From a virus, in the IMG/VR virus record IMGVR_UViG_3300049491_000084, positions 1 to 25,600 of that record: a DNA stretch of 25,600 bases; one strand, given 5' to 3'. Made by a program: the position numbers and the translations under genes. The notes below the pieces were generated by a model. The model had not been told where the DNA came from and made no database searches. It saw nothing but the letters and a program-made list of their open reading frames with translations. Of the stretch, positions 13,080 to 22,440 are shown piece by piece. The first letter of the stretch is position 1. Every line of letters begins with the position of its first letter.

Positions 13080-13782
13080 ACATGACAATGTAAATTCCCC
13101 AGTACATTATGTTATAGCACCTGGCTTGGAAGTTATAGATGTTAGGGAAGCTCTATTGGAAAAATTAGATTTTCATTACTCAGATGTTCCTGGGCTTAAA
13201 CCTAAGAGTTTTCAAATAGATTGTTGGAGCAGGGCTTGGGAATATTTAACAAGAATTTTCTTTAAGAACGGATTGGAAGATGCTAAGAAAGCTATGTATT
13301 ATTTAGATACTCTCATTAACAGTATGGAGAGTAAAGATATTCATTCTCAAGATAACAACACAGACACCCTAAATAAAAAACCTAGAACTGCTGAGATAGC
13401 AGAAAGCGTTCTTTATTGGCATGAGTTATGTCAAGGCCAAGGTGCAGACATACATAAAGTGCGAGTGCTTATTAAATGTACTTTAGAGGAATGTTGCGAA
13501 CTAATAGAATCATTGCATTTAGAAGAAGAAATAGAGCGTCCAATCTTTAAAGGCATTACACAAGTTCAGGAAATCTTAGATACTTATGAATTTAAAAATC
13601 AAGACCATATTGTTGAAGCAATAGACGCAGCCGCTGATATAACTGTAACTGCTCTAGGTACACTATTATTTCTTACAGGTTCAATTGAAAGTAGTCTTGC
13701 AGCATTGCATAAAGTTAATAACTCTAACTATTCAAAATTTGATAAAGCCGGAAATCCTATTAAGAATGAATGGGCAAAGTAA
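13069..13782 (+). CDS. DUF3310 - MazG-like fusion (nucleotide pyrophosphohydrolase)
   Basis: Residues 1-85 match DUF3310, a phage nucleotide-kinase-associated domain: NVNSPVHYVIAPGLEVIDV, then FQIDCWSRAWEYLTRIFFKN, then DAKKAMYYLDTLI. Residues 105-237 look like an all-alpha NTP pyrophosphohydrolase of the MazG type. Metal ligands are suggested by LEECCELIES and VEAIDAAADITV, with a final NNSNYSKFDKAGNPI typical of phage MazG-like proteins. Such enzymes hydrolyse NTPs or dNTPs, and in phages they may alter nucleotide pools or alarmone levels. The two domains are often separate genes, so this is a fusion. It overlaps the exonuclease gene and is the last sizeable rightward gene. Confidence 0.85.
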   Translation: MDTKHDNVNSPVHYVIAPGLEVIDVREALLEKLDFHYSDVPGLKPKSFQIDCWSRAWEYLTRIFFKNGLEDAKKAMYYLDTLINSMESKDIHSQDNNTDTLNKKPRTAEIAESVLYWHELCQGQGADIHKVRVLIKCTLEECCELIESLHLEEEIERPIFKGITQVQEILDTYEFKNQDHIVEAIDAAADITVTALGTLLFLTGSIESSLAALHKVNNSNYSKFDKAGNPIKNEWAK

Positions 13783-13862
13783 CTAAAGGCCCAGATTACT
13801 GGGAACCTAATTTTTTGTTAGCATTGAATGAAGCAGAAGTATTAAAACCTTCAAAAGAGTAG
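13770..13862 (+). CDS. 30-residue peptide gene at end of rightward operon
   Basis: The ATG overlaps the last codons of the MazG-like gene in another frame. The product reads MGKVTKGPDYWEPNFLLALN followed by EAEVLKPSKE and ends at TAG, four bases before the terminator structure begins. The overlap suggests translational reinitiation. It is polar, has no membrane segment and matches nothing I recognise. The composition looks like a real protein, but the length makes it uncertain. Confidence 0.4.
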   Translation: MGKVTKGPDYWEPNFLLALNEAEVLKPSKE

Positions 13863-13865
13863 GTA

Positions 13866-13899
13866 CAAAAATAGCCTGGTATATTTGATATACCAGGCT
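13866..13899. terminator. Two-sided terminator between convergent operons
   Basis: AGCCTGGTATA (13873-13883) and TATACCAGGCT (13889-13899) form a perfect 11-bp stem with a five-base loop. On the minus strand the stem is followed by ATTTTTG, a good T-run, so it should stop the leftward late transcript well. On the plus strand it is followed by TAAACTTA, weaker but possibly sufficient. It lies exactly at the meeting point of the two transcription units. Confidence 0.85.
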
Positions 13900-13904
13900 T
13901 AAAC

Positions 13905-13997
13905 TTAAATATGGCTTAATGCAATAAATATCACAACACTGAAAACAGCGCATAAAAATACTTTAACTAACTTTCTATCGTAAGTTATATTCTTCAT
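13905..13997 (-). CDS. 30-residue single-pass membrane peptide
   Basis: The product is MKNITYDRKLVKVFLCAVFS followed by VVIFIALSHI: a short basic cytoplasmic end, then one hydrophobic segment of about 18 residues reaching the C-terminus. The ATG lies within the last codons of the 1578-residue protein, in another frame, and is preceded by a purine-rich run (GGAGGAGGTGAAGGGGG) that would be a very strong ribosome binding site. It is the last gene of the late operon, directly before the terminator. Size and topology fit small phage membrane peptides, such as accessory lysis or superinfection proteins; that is inference. Confidence 0.55.
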   Translation of the reverse strand: MKNITYDRKLVKVFLCAVFSVVIFIALSHI

Positions 13998-16900
13998 AGT
14001 TTTCACCCCCTTCACCTCCTCCCATAATAGTTTGTAAAGTTTGAGAATAAGGAGAGCTTAAGTTTTTAATAATGGCATTAGCTTGTGAAGTATTAGAACT
14101 CTTCATAAGTTCCATAATCCACTTATTAAAATCTTTTTGCTTACCTCCTATTGCCACATACTCTTGCATAAAATTTTCCAACTGTGCTTCTGTTGGAATA
14201 TCCCCAGCGAGTAAGGTTGTCTTAACTGCTTTACCTAACTCGTTTCTATTTGCTGTATCATAGGCTTGGTAAACACCATACCTGTATACGCTATCTCTAA
14301 CTATTGCTTCGTCCAATGGTTTGCCGCCAGCCAATCTAGATATATTAGAAAAAGAAACTAAGTCATTAGCGTAAGATAAGTTGCCTTTATCTGTTAAGCT
14401 ATAAACTTTAGAATCAGCATTTCCAAATCCTCTAGCAACTTGTGCAAGACCTGCAAGCGGTCTATTTAATCCATTATTCTCTAAAGCAATTAACAAGCTA
14501 TCTGCAACTTCTCCACCATTAGTTATTTGCCTTATGGTGTTATAAGAGTTAGCTATAGTCTTGCTAAATATAGATACGATAGGAATATCGGCAGGGTTTA
14601 CAGGAACGATGGTTAAGTTCCTTGGGTTAATATCACCTCTTGAGTAGACATTAGTTTGTAGTATATTGGAAGGTAATCCATATACTAGCAAGTTACCAGC
14701 AGTTTCGCCTAGCGCCCCGTAAGTTAAATTGTACAAATCTCTGTTATTAGTATTACCAGAAGCAGTGCCAATTATATGAGTGTTAATCGCTTGAAATGCA
14801 GGTAAGCCATTAAGGCCGTTAAATGTACCTTGCAATCCAAGCAATAAACCTATATCCTTAACATTACCCTCTTGCGCATACCTAAAAATTTGCTGCATCA
14901 TGTTAAACATGTATGTTTGAAACAATCCAATAGATTGTCCAATAGGTCCTTGGAATATCTGGGGCCGTTGTGCAGCTAGATAATTACCTTGTGTCCTATT
15001 AACAAAAGTATTTACATACGCAAAGGCTTCCTTCTCATTTTTGAGCACGCCATACTTTAGTGCTAAATCCGTTATCTGTTCCATAACATTAGCAGCTACA
15101 AATCTGTTTAATTGTTCAGCAAATTCGTTACCTGTATATTTAGTTCCTTTAATGGCAAGTGATTTAGAAAAGTCTTTAAATTTCTTGAATCCTGAATTTT
15201 TCTTAGCTTCCAATAACTCAGCACTCTCAGTACCTTGTAAAGTAAAGTCATCCAATATAGAATGCATCCTCTCAGCTTCATCAGATATAAATCCAGCTTT
15301 CTTATACTTAGATATTAGAGCTTCTTTATTTGGGCCGAAAAATTCTTTATAAGCATTTCCTATAAGTTTAAAAGCAGAACCCAGTTTAGCATTAACTTCA
15401 GGAATATCTAAAGATATTAACTTACTTAATTCACCAGCAGCTTCAGGATTTGCTCCTTTTATTTGACGCAGCAGATATTTAGTTTCAGTACCCAAAAGCA
15501 CATTACTATTTATCATGTTTGCTACAGCATTTAATGGGTCAAAGTTAAGAGTTAAGTTAGCAATGACTGCATGAGCAGTTCTAACAAAAGAACTTAATAC
15601 ACCTTTCGGCGCAGGATGGTTAGCATAAAAGTATTCAGCAGCACTCTTATATCCAGAATCAATACCCAACTTATCCAATGCTTTGTTAACACTCTCTAAC
15701 TCAGCAGGATTTGCCGCAGTATTGGTTAACTCCTGTATATTCCTATATGCTCTACTAACAGCACTATCCAATAACTGGTTTAAGCCAGTAAGATATGGGT
15801 ATTCTTGACCTTTACTTACATTTAAAGCAGTCTTGATATAATCTGTGTAAGGATTGGGCGCACGAGAAGTTAACTTATCTTTTATTGTTCCATACTTAGA
15901 GTTCTCAAATTTACTGTATTCATCGCCAAGTTGTTTAAGCTGGGCAAATTCTTTTTCATATTTAGCAAATATGTATTCCCTAGCAAGAACAGATTCCCTG
16001 TTAAGCATAGACTCAATAACATCTTGAGTTATCTTTTCTGGATTAGTCTTTAAAAAGAAATTAGAATTTATACCTTTACGGTTTAAGTCTGCATCAATAT
16101 AGTTACTATTCAAAGTCCTTTCATATTCATATTCCTTAGAAGCTTTCTTAAATAACTCTCCAGCATCTTTATCAATAATCTTATACTTAGCAGGCAATTG
16201 CTGCGCCCTAGATACTAATTCTTTTAACTCAGTAGCACTGGCAGCATGAATCATACTAACGTGCCCAGCACCACTCACACTACCATCCACAACAAATACA
16301 TAATGTTGATAATCTCTAGTATTAGCTCTTACAGGGTAAAATTCATCCGCAGCTTTAGCGGATGTATACTTCTGTGCGTTCCTTAAATTAGTTTCTCTAG
16401 TAACCCAATCTCCATTACCTTCTATGTAAGCCTTAATAAATTCAGCAGTCTTTTCATTTGGTATATCAATAAGTTCATCAGCACCTTCTGCTAACTTAGG
16501 ATACTCCAACCCCTTTTCACCTTTAGCAATTGCATCCCTATATTCCTTAACTTTCTTACTGATAAGCCTATAAGAATCGCTCTTCTCTACATATTCTAAA
16601 ACATAAGGTTCTGCTGTTGAAGCTACTTTATCATTTATTTTCTGGAATAATATAGCAGCTTCAGGGTCTGAAGATAGCCTAACTGCTGCGCTCTCTATAA
16701 ACTCTTTACTTCTATTCCTGAAAGATTGAATAACTTTAGCAGCTACCTTACCAACGCCTTCAAAGAATGAAGCAGCACTTCCATAATTACCATTAGCTGA
16801 AGTAACTAATCCAGAGCCAGCACCTTCCGTAGTCGCTCTTGATAATAAATCAACAGGAGCATCAGGCAATAGGTTATACAATTCAGGTTCTACAGCACTA

Positions 16901-18711
16901 GCTATTACATTATCAACACCTTGTTTATATAGCTTATATTCAGACTCAAATAAAGCTATTGCATCCATTTCAAACTTTGAAGCCAGCTGTATTTTGGATG
17001 TATCATAAACAGCTTGCATATATTTAGGAGCATAGAAGGTATCAACAACCTTACCAGTCTCTTTCTGTATCTTAATGTCATCAGCTTGTTTAGCAAATAT
17101 ATCTTCAAATACATTAGTACTTCTTTGATTCTCAAGATAAGATACTTTAGTATTAGTTAAGAAAGCGGCTTCTTCAGTACTCTTAAGTGATTTAACAGCT
17201 TTATAAGCTAACTCTTCTTTAGATAATTGAATAACTTTAAGTAAGTCATCTGTGTTACCTACAACGTACTCATAACCATCCTTACCTAAAATACGTACAT
17301 TCTCTTTGCCAAGTCTATAAGCAGCTTCTAAGAAAGGAATGTCATTCTCTTTAATAAGTAAATCTTTGGGCAAATCTGTTAATTTATTTGCAAATATGTA
17401 CCTTGCTTCAACATATTTTAAATCATCCATCTTTGTTGCCAAATCAATGCTCTCTTTTGCCCTGAATTTTTGCTTACTTACAAAAGTGTCAATCTCTTTA
17501 GGAGTTTTAAAATTATCTGCTAATGTAGATAATTTAGGCTTCTCAAATCTAAGTTCCCCAGCATCGTCTCCATATACAGATATTAATCCCTTAACTTTTG
17601 TTGCAGCTAATTTAGGGTCAACAGGCAATTTAGAACTTAGCCTTCCTATGGAATCTACACCTAAGAAAGCTTCTTGTACTTTTTGTCCTGGAAGATTAAC
17701 AAACCTATCAGCAATTAAGTTAACTAAATCAGCATCATCGGATGCCAACTTCTGCATATCTAAACGCATCAGAGAATTTAGCTTACTTAATTTAGCTTCT
17801 TTAAGCCCTTCTAATTTAATTGCACTATCAGTTCCAGGTAATACACTAGGCAAAGCATCTTTATCCAAAGCTCTTTGGATAATAGAATCGCTAGTGTTTA
17901 ATCCAGTTGTTGGAGTAATTGCAGTAAAAGGTCTTTCAACTAAATCTTCAGCATTCTGCAATTTACGTAAAGAACCATATATTTTTGCAGAAGAGAATGC
18001 ACCAAATATACCTCCACCTAATAGAGTACCTGTTAATATATTGGAGGCAATATCACCTATTTCAGAGTTTTCTAATATGGGGGATTTATAAAGAGTGGCA
18101 GCAACTGCTAATTCAAAGGCTGTTGATTCTAAAGCAGCTTGCCCAAATCCAGCACCTAAAGCTTTAACTGTATTGGCATTGATTAAAGATATAGCATTGC
18201 GCCCTTGTGCTATATCAGTAGCGGCGGCAGCAATATACTTATCTATTGTAGGAGAAAGTAATCCCGTACTTTTAGATAAAGAATTACCTATAATACCTGT
18301 TTCTGAAGCTTTTAAAATCCTAGCACTGGAGTTAAGTAATTTAACTCCAGCTAACCCAGGAATAAAAGAACTTACAACAAATCCAAGAGCGTCTGCTGTT
18401 TCTTTGTTTTCTTCATAATACTTACCCAGGTCATCATCGTATTCCATTAGCTTGGCTGCTAAATCAACTTCTTTTAAATCTGCACCAAAGAAGTTACCAT
18501 AGGATACAGCGGTATTATAGAATGAAGCACCTCCACTGGCTAAAGAAGTAACTAATAACTTGCCTGCATTACCTATCTTATCTCCCCAAGTTTCAGTATC
18601 AGTAATAGCATAATTCCCATTACCATAGTTATGGGAATCTAAAGCATAGAAATAGTCTGGAGCATCTCCAACTTCTTGCTTATTGTCATCAAAGAATTTT
18701 AGCCCAGCCAT
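13975..18711 (-). CDS. Giant internal virion / DNA-ejection protein
   Basis: A 1578-residue protein, the largest here and the last large gene of the late operon. By size and position it corresponds to the large inner-core or ejection protein of podophages (T7 gp16 analogue), which leaves the capsid and forms a conduit for DNA into the cell. An early hydrophobic, glycine-rich region (about residues 85-130 and 205-245) could insert in membrane. The middle is long, charged and helical. The last 500 residues include VIANLTLNFDPLNAVANMIN and IGQSIGLFQTYMFNMMQQIF, a pattern I associate with large polyvalent-type domains in phage ejection proteins. No lytic transglycosylase motif like that of T7 gp16 was found. 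The start has AGGAG upstream. The end is Gly-rich (MGGGEGGENYEE). Confidence 0.75.
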   Translation of the reverse strand: MAGLKFFDDNKQEVGDAPDYFYALDSHNYGNGNYAITDTETWGDKIGNAGKLLVTSLASGGASFYNTAVSYGNFFGADLKEVDLAAKLMEYDDDLGKYYEENKETADALGFVVSSFIPGLAGVKLLNSSARILKASETGIIGNSLSKSTGLLSPTIDKYIAAAATDIAQGRNAISLINANTVKALGAGFGQAALESTAFELAVAATLYKSPILENSEIGDIASNILTGTLLGGGIFGAFSSAKIYGSLRKLQNAEDLVERPFTAITPTTGLNTSDSIIQRALDKDALPSVLPGTDSAIKLEGLKEAKLSKLNSLMRLDMQKLASDDADLVNLIADRFVNLPGQKVQEAFLGVDSIGRLSSKLPVDPKLAATKVKGLISVYGDDAGELRFEKPKLSTLADNFKTPKEIDTFVSKQKFRAKESIDLATKMDDLKYVEARYIFANKLTDLPKDLLIKENDIPFLEAAYRLGKENVRILGKDGYEYVVGNTDDLLKVIQLSKEELAYKAVKSLKSTEEAAFLTNTKVSYLENQRSTNVFEDIFAKQADDIKIQKETGKVVDTFYAPKYMQAVYDTSKIQLASKFEMDAIALFESEYKLYKQGVDNVIASAVEPELYNLLPDAPVDLLSRATTEGAGSGLVTSANGNYGSAASFFEGVGKVAAKVIQSFRNRSKEFIESAAVRLSSDPEAAILFQKINDKVASTAEPYVLEYVEKSDSYRLISKKVKEYRDAIAKGEKGLEYPKLAEGADELIDIPNEKTAEFIKAYIEGNGDWVTRETNLRNAQKYTSAKAADEFYPVRANTRDYQHYVFVVDGSVSGAGHVSMIHAASATELKELVSRAQQLPAKYKIIDKDAGELFKKASKEYEYERTLNSNYIDADLNRKGINSNFFLKTNPEKITQDVIESMLNRESVLAREYIFAKYEKEFAQLKQLGDEYSKFENSKYGTIKDKLTSRAPNPYTDYIKTALNVSKGQEYPYLTGLNQLLDSAVSRAYRNIQELTNTAANPAELESVNKALDKLGIDSGYKSAAEYFYANHPAPKGVLSSFVRTAHAVIANLTLNFDPLNAVANMINSNVLLGTETKYLLRQIKGANPEAAGELSKLISLDIPEVNAKLGSAFKLIGNAYKEFFGPNKEALISKYKKAGFISDEAERMHSILDDFTLQGTESAELLEAKKNSGFKKFKDFSKSLAIKGTKYTGNEFAEQLNRFVAANVMEQITDLALKYGVLKNEKEAFAYVNTFVNRTQGNYLAAQRPQIFQGPIGQSIGLFQTYMFNMMQQIFRYAQEGNVKDIGLLLGLQGTFNGLNGLPAFQAINTHIIGTASGNTNNRDLYNLTYGALGETAGNLLVYGLPSNILQTNVYSRGDINPRNLTIVPVNPADIPIVSIFSKTIANSYNTIRQITNGGEVADSLLIALENNGLNRPLAGLAQVARGFGNADSKVYSLTDKGNLSYANDLVSFSNISRLAGGKPLDEAIVRDSVYRYGVYQAYDTANRNELGKAVKTTLLAGDIPTEAQLENFMQEYVAIGGKQKDFNKWIMELMKSSNTSQANAIIKNLSSPYSQTLQTIMGGGEGGENYEEYNLR

Positions 18712-18720
18712 CAGAAACTC

Positions 18721-20406
18721 CTAATTAGGATTGCTATATATAAATTTATTTTTAAATACATCGCCTTGAGACTTAGTAGCTGCAAGATACTTGTTTAAGT
18801 ACAATTCCCTAGATTTAGAATCTGACATATTTACTAGCTGTTTCCCTGTGAACTGAGGCAAATCTTGCTCAACAAATCCAGCACCGCTATAAGCTAATGC
18901 ACCCAAACTCTTGGTCGTGTTAAAATTAAATGTATTTATTAGCGGCATTTCAGTATTAAAACTGCTCATTTCGGGAAGTGCATATTTAGTGTAGTTTTTA
19001 CTTGCATTGTTAATTTCCTTGGCAGCATTATAAATAGTCCCTAAACCTTCATTTAGTTCGTTATAAGAAATCTTACCTTTCTTAAATGCTGCAATTGCTG
19101 TAGATACAATAACATCATTATTAAATGGTACGGCATCTTTAGTGTCAGCAATGGGAGCTAAAGCTTCTCTCCATAATTTAGATTCCTGAACAGCTTTACT
19201 TTGTCCTACAGTATTCAATGAAGGAGGTGCATATATGTTATTACTAGCTGTAGGGTCAACATTCTTTAATTGGCTTTCAGCACTAGAAACTATTTTCTTA
19301 TTAACCTCTTTTGCTAAAGTTTTCTGGTCATAACCTTTAGCTTCTAAGCCTTTCCTAACTTGCTCACCCACAGAACTTACAAAACCTACTACTTGTTTCT
19401 CTGGTGCAGGAACTTGTGCAGAATACTTAGCGATAACATTTAAAGAATCTAAAGGAGCCGACGCCAATTGTACTCTATTATTTAGCGAAGAGGAGCCTAT
19501 TTCAAACCATGTAGATATATCTTCCTGCCCCTTAGCTAATTTTGCCATATTTTTTACTGTAGCAAAATTAACTGGTTGTTTACCTAAAGCAGCCAGACCT
19601 CTATTAACAGTATTTAAAAACTCTTCATCCTCTGCTTTCTTATCTTCAAGCTCCCTCATACGCAAGTTAGCTTCTCTCCTACTCTGAGCAGCCTGCTCTT
19701 GTCTTAGTGCTACTTCCTGTTCTTGATTTATCAAGGATTTAGCTCTAACTAGAGAATCTAAAGATTTGCTATCTAATTCAAGAGCAGTGACTACAGCTTG
19801 CATATTATTTTTAATAGCATCAGCCTCTAATGCATTAGCTACCAAAGTAGCAGCAAGTTTAGTGTTTTCAACCTCAGCTTTTATAGTTGCATCATTAACT
19901 GTTTTCTGCACAGCTTTCTGAGATATGGCAGCATTGTTAGCCATAGCACTAATCTCTTGAACACCAGACTTCTCAAAATCCATCTTATCGACAAGTGAAT
20001 TATATTTCTTAACTTCACTAGATAATTGGAACTGGGCCATAATATAGCCCAAGGGATTTTCCAATAAACTTGCATTTTCTAATTCAGTTATTTTATCTAA
20101 AGATTTCTGTGCTTCTACTCTAGCTTGTGCATAATTACTTGCAGCAGGTATAATCAAGTTACCTGTTGAAGAAGGATTACCACCAAGGGCTTCTACAATA
20201 GCACTAGCATTCGCTTCAGCTTGTTGTTTTTGTAGAAGTTCCTGCTCTTTAATAAGAGCAGAATTATCTCCTTGTTTAACAGTAGCTGCAATACGTCCTT
20301 GATTTATTTCATTTAATGCGCCGCTTTGCTCAGTAAGGGCTTGGCGGCTTTGTCCTATTGTTGAGTTAAAATTATTTATTGTTTGCAGTATACTATTAAG
20401 GTCCAT
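18721..20406 (-). CDS. Coiled-coil internal virion protein
   Basis: A 561-residue protein, alanine-, glutamine- and asparagine-rich with long predicted coiled coils: roughly residues 10-60 (RQALTEQSGALNEINQ), 150-200 and 225-270 (QEQAAQSRREANLRMRELED). It has no signal peptide or strong membrane segment. It lies between the glycine-rich 415-residue protein and the giant protein, the order usual for three-component podophage inner cores, so a structural role in DNA ejection is likely. I place the start at ATG 20406, six bases after GGGGAGCA; a TTG one codon upstream is less likely. It overlaps the previous stop by 11 bases. Confidence 0.7.
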   Translation of the reverse strand: MDLNSILQTINNFNSTIGQSRQALTEQSGALNEINQGRIAATVKQGDNSALIKEQELLQKQQAEANASAIVEALGGNPSSTGNLIIPAASNYAQARVEAQKSLDKITELENASLLENPLGYIMAQFQLSSEVKKYNSLVDKMDFEKSGVQEISAMANNAAISQKAVQKTVNDATIKAEVENTKLAATLVANALEADAIKNNMQAVVTALELDSKSLDSLVRAKSLINQEQEVALRQEQAAQSRREANLRMRELEDKKAEDEEFLNTVNRGLAALGKQPVNFATVKNMAKLAKGQEDISTWFEIGSSSLNNRVQLASAPLDSLNVIAKYSAQVPAPEKQVVGFVSSVGEQVRKGLEAKGYDQKTLAKEVNKKIVSSAESQLKNVDPTASNNIYAPPSLNTVGQSKAVQESKLWREALAPIADTKDAVPFNNDVIVSTAIAAFKKGKISYNELNEGLGTIYNAAKEINNASKNYTKYALPEMSSFNTEMPLINTFNFNTTKSLGALAYSGAGFVEQDLPQFTGKQLVNMSDSKSRELYLNKYLAATKSQGDVFKNKFIYSNPN

Positions 20407-21643
20407 CAATTGCTCCCCTTACAATTACTTTAGCGTAGTTAAATAACTCTTGGTATACATGCATAGCAGTCTCAAGTCGACCCTGCTTAATTAAAGCAAC
20501 TGCTAAGTTAATCTCTTTTTCTAATTTATCATAAGCTATTTTCATAATCTCGGGAGGGAGCTTATCTAATTTCTCTACAATGGCTGGAGCTTCTCTATAA
20601 TACTGTGCAACTAATTCTTCCCTTTCAGGAGAATACTTCATGTAAGTATCTCTGAAATTGCGTAGAGTTGTTAATTGCTCACAGTCATCAGGTAAATTTA
20701 ACTTACGGCAAACAGCAGTTGTTATAAAGCAACTTCCTCCCACAAAAGAACCTATAACAGTTCCAATAGCTCCACCTACGCCAGGGAATATGGCATTACC
20801 TATTGCTCCGCCAATTGCTCCACCTGCTGCCGTTCCTGCAGCACCTTTAGGGTCACCACTAAGTAATTTAATTGTTGGGCCAATAACAGGCACACTACCT
20901 GTTACCCCGCCTTCTAATCCTCCAGCATCAAATAAAGAAGCTATAGGGTCAGCACTTGCATTAGCAGCATCAATTAAACCACTATCAATTAAACTTCCAC
21001 CAAAATCAGGTATTAAGCTTCCTAAACTTTTTCCCAACTCACCTAAGGGTGAAGTAGTTATTGCTCCTGAAATACCTTGAATTGCTTGAGTTATTGGATT
21101 AACTCCGCCACCAAAAATAGCATCAGTTACGCCTGAGTTATCTATTCCCTCACCCGCGCCCATAGATATTAAATCTTTGGTAGAAGGAGAAAATACAGCA
21201 TTTTTTATTGTTTCTCCTATATTACTTACACCTGTTTTAGCTATACCTTCTTTAATTGTTGGCCCTAAAACTTGAGCACCTAATATAGTAGCAATTCCTG
21301 CCAAAGGATTTATTTCAGGTGCCGTAATACCTGTAGTTTGTCTAGTAGTAGAATTTCTTGCTTCAACTTCTGCCGCAGCCCTTGCTAATAAGTCACTTGA
21401 TAACAATTGACTTGTGGTGCTATTATAAAGCCCAGCACTTCTTTGGCCTTGAGTTAATGCACCCAAACCTTGGGTGTTAGATAATATATTATTTAATAAC
21501 TTCTGGGCACCCTCATTAGATATAGTATTTGTCTGAGTGGTAGTGCTACCTTTATTACCTAAAAATAATGAGCGCCCACCCTGAACCAGTTTTAATATAT
21601 CCTCTACTGGATTAGGTTGCGCTTTTTTAATACCTGCTCCCAT
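20396..21643 (-). CDS. Glycine-zipper virion protein with CFI-type C-terminal domain
   Basis: A 415-residue protein with a low-complexity, Gly/Ala/Ser-rich N-terminal two thirds. Around residues 265-300 a glycine-zipper pattern occurs (GAAGTAAGGAIGGAIGNAIF, then PGVGGAIGTVIGSFVGG), suggesting membrane insertion. At residue 305 it switches to CFITTAVCRKLNLPDDCEQL, then TTLRNFRDTYM, and a helical end. This resembles the bacterial CFI-box segment (CFIATAAYG followed by LR-FRD). It is the first of three adjacent candidate ejection proteins, so it may form part of the membrane-spanning channel; that is inference. Its ATG follows AGGAGG. Confidence 0.7.
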   Translation of the reverse strand: MGAGIKKAQPNPVEDILKLVQGGRSLFLGNKGSTTTQTNTISNEGAQKLLNNILSNTQGLGALTQGQRSAGLYNSTTSQLLSSDLLARAAAEVEARNSTTRQTTGITAPEINPLAGIATILGAQVLGPTIKEGIAKTGVSNIGETIKNAVFSPSTKDLISMGAGEGIDNSGVTDAIFGGGVNPITQAIQGISGAITTSPLGELGKSLGSLIPDFGGSLIDSGLIDAANASADPIASLFDAGGLEGGVTGSVPVIGPTIKLLSGDPKGAAGTAAGGAIGGAIGNAIFPGVGGAIGTVIGSFVGGSCFITTAVCRKLNLPDDCEQLTTLRNFRDTYMKYSPEREELVAQYYREAPAIVEKLDKLPPEIMKIAYDKLEKEINLAVALIKQGRLETAMHVYQELFNYAKVIVRGAIDGP

Positions 21644-21655
21644 ACAACCTCCTAA

Positions 21656-21961
21656 CTATTCTACAGTATTTTGTGGTTTAGTTCCAGTGTAGATATAAAA
21701 TAAAACTTTATCCAGTTTTTTATTTATCTCTTGCCTAGACGCATCATCAACTTTTTGCTGCTTCTCTATAGCAGCAATTCTTAATTCGTGCTTACTTATA
21801 TCTTGCTCATTAACAGAAGTCCATTTAACTAGACTGTAAAGCGCTGTTACTGCAAATAGAACATAGGCAGCATCAACACTTGCAAGTATAGAAAATAGTG
21901 AGCACTTCTTTTTATCATTACTATCTTTCTTATCTTCTACATCTTCCTCATTTTCTTTCAT
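21656..21961 (-). CDS. Membrane-anchored coiled-coil protein near endolysin
   Basis: A 101-residue protein. The first 20 residues are highly charged and acidic (KENEEDVEDKKDSNDKKK). One membrane segment follows at about 22-46 (LFSILASVDAAYVLFAVTAL), then a periplasmic or cytoplasmic coiled coil (residues 55-87). Topology suits an inner-membrane spanin-like or holin-associated protein, and the gene directly follows the endolysin. I choose ATG 21961 because GGAG lies seven bases ahead; the TTG 12 bases upstream is less likely. It overlaps the endolysin stop by 14 bases. No outer-spanin lipoprotein was found nearby, so the spanin idea is weak. Confidence 0.65.
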   Translation of the reverse strand: MKENEEDVEDKKDSNDKKKCSLFSILASVDAAYVLFAVTALYSLVKWTSVNEQDISKHELRIAAIEKQQKVDDASRQEINKKLDKVLFYIYTGTKPQNTVE

Positions 21962-22430
21962 AAGGTTCTCCAACTAAATTAGTTAAGCCAACAGCATATT
22001 TCTTATTCTTTAATAATGTTAGCACTTGGCGCCTATTCTTATAGTTGGGGTCGGCTTTCCACGATATGTGAACCCAAGAATGTTCTAAAATCATTTGGTC
22101 AAAATCTAACTTATCTATATTATCAAGAAGTCTAAAGCATAGGTCTTTAGGGCTGCCAAAACGAGAGCAAACAAAATCTACTGCTTCTCCTTTAGTATGC
22201 TGTGATTTACTATTAGTACTTCCGACAAGTTTATTAACTGTATAACTCCTATACCAAGAATTAACAGTTATTGGCTTATTATCTAATATAGCACGAACTA
22301 ACTCCATTTTAGCTGCTGTATTTTTAATAGCAGGAATTAAATAAGGTGGAGGCACGTTAGGTATTCCATGCCTCTCAGCCATGCCTGAAACTGTAACTTC
22401 ATCCCAAGTAAAGTTTTCTGTAATCTTCAT
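21948..22430 (-). CDS. M15-family peptidase endolysin
   Basis: A 160-residue enzyme of the peptidase M15 (D-Ala-D-Ala carboxypeptidase / phage L-Ala-D-Glu endopeptidase) fold, which cuts peptidoglycan peptides for lysis. The zinc ligands are seen in SQHTKGEAVDF (His then Asp eight residues later) and WVHISW (second His), with NSWYRSYTVNKLVGST as the family's usual R-rich substrate loop. It begins FTWDEVTVSG, typical of M15A phage members. No signal peptide, so it needs a holin for export. I start at ATG 22430 because AGGAGC lies seven bases ahead. An upstream codon 30 bases earlier overlaps the previous gene and lacks a site. Confidence 0.88.
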   Translation of the reverse strand: MKITENFTWDEVTVSGMAERHGIPNVPPPYLIPAIKNTAAKMELVRAILDNKPITVNSWYRSYTVNKLVGSTNSKSQHTKGEAVDFVCSRFGSPKDLCFRLLDNIDKLDFDQMILEHSWVHISWKADPNYKNRRQVLTLLKNKKYAVGLTNLVGEPYERK

Positions 22431-22440
22431 TTCAATGCTC

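Noticed and set aside
13770-13830. CCCAG/CTGGG hairpin after the MazG-like gene
   Set aside because: Only five pairs and no T-run; the nearby 11-bp stem at 13873-13899 explains termination better.
17339-18091. A 250-codon open frame on the plus strand opposite the giant virion gene
   Set aside because: It has no ribosome binding site, a serine/proline/leucine-rich antisense composition, and lies wholly within an intact, coherent gene on the other strand.
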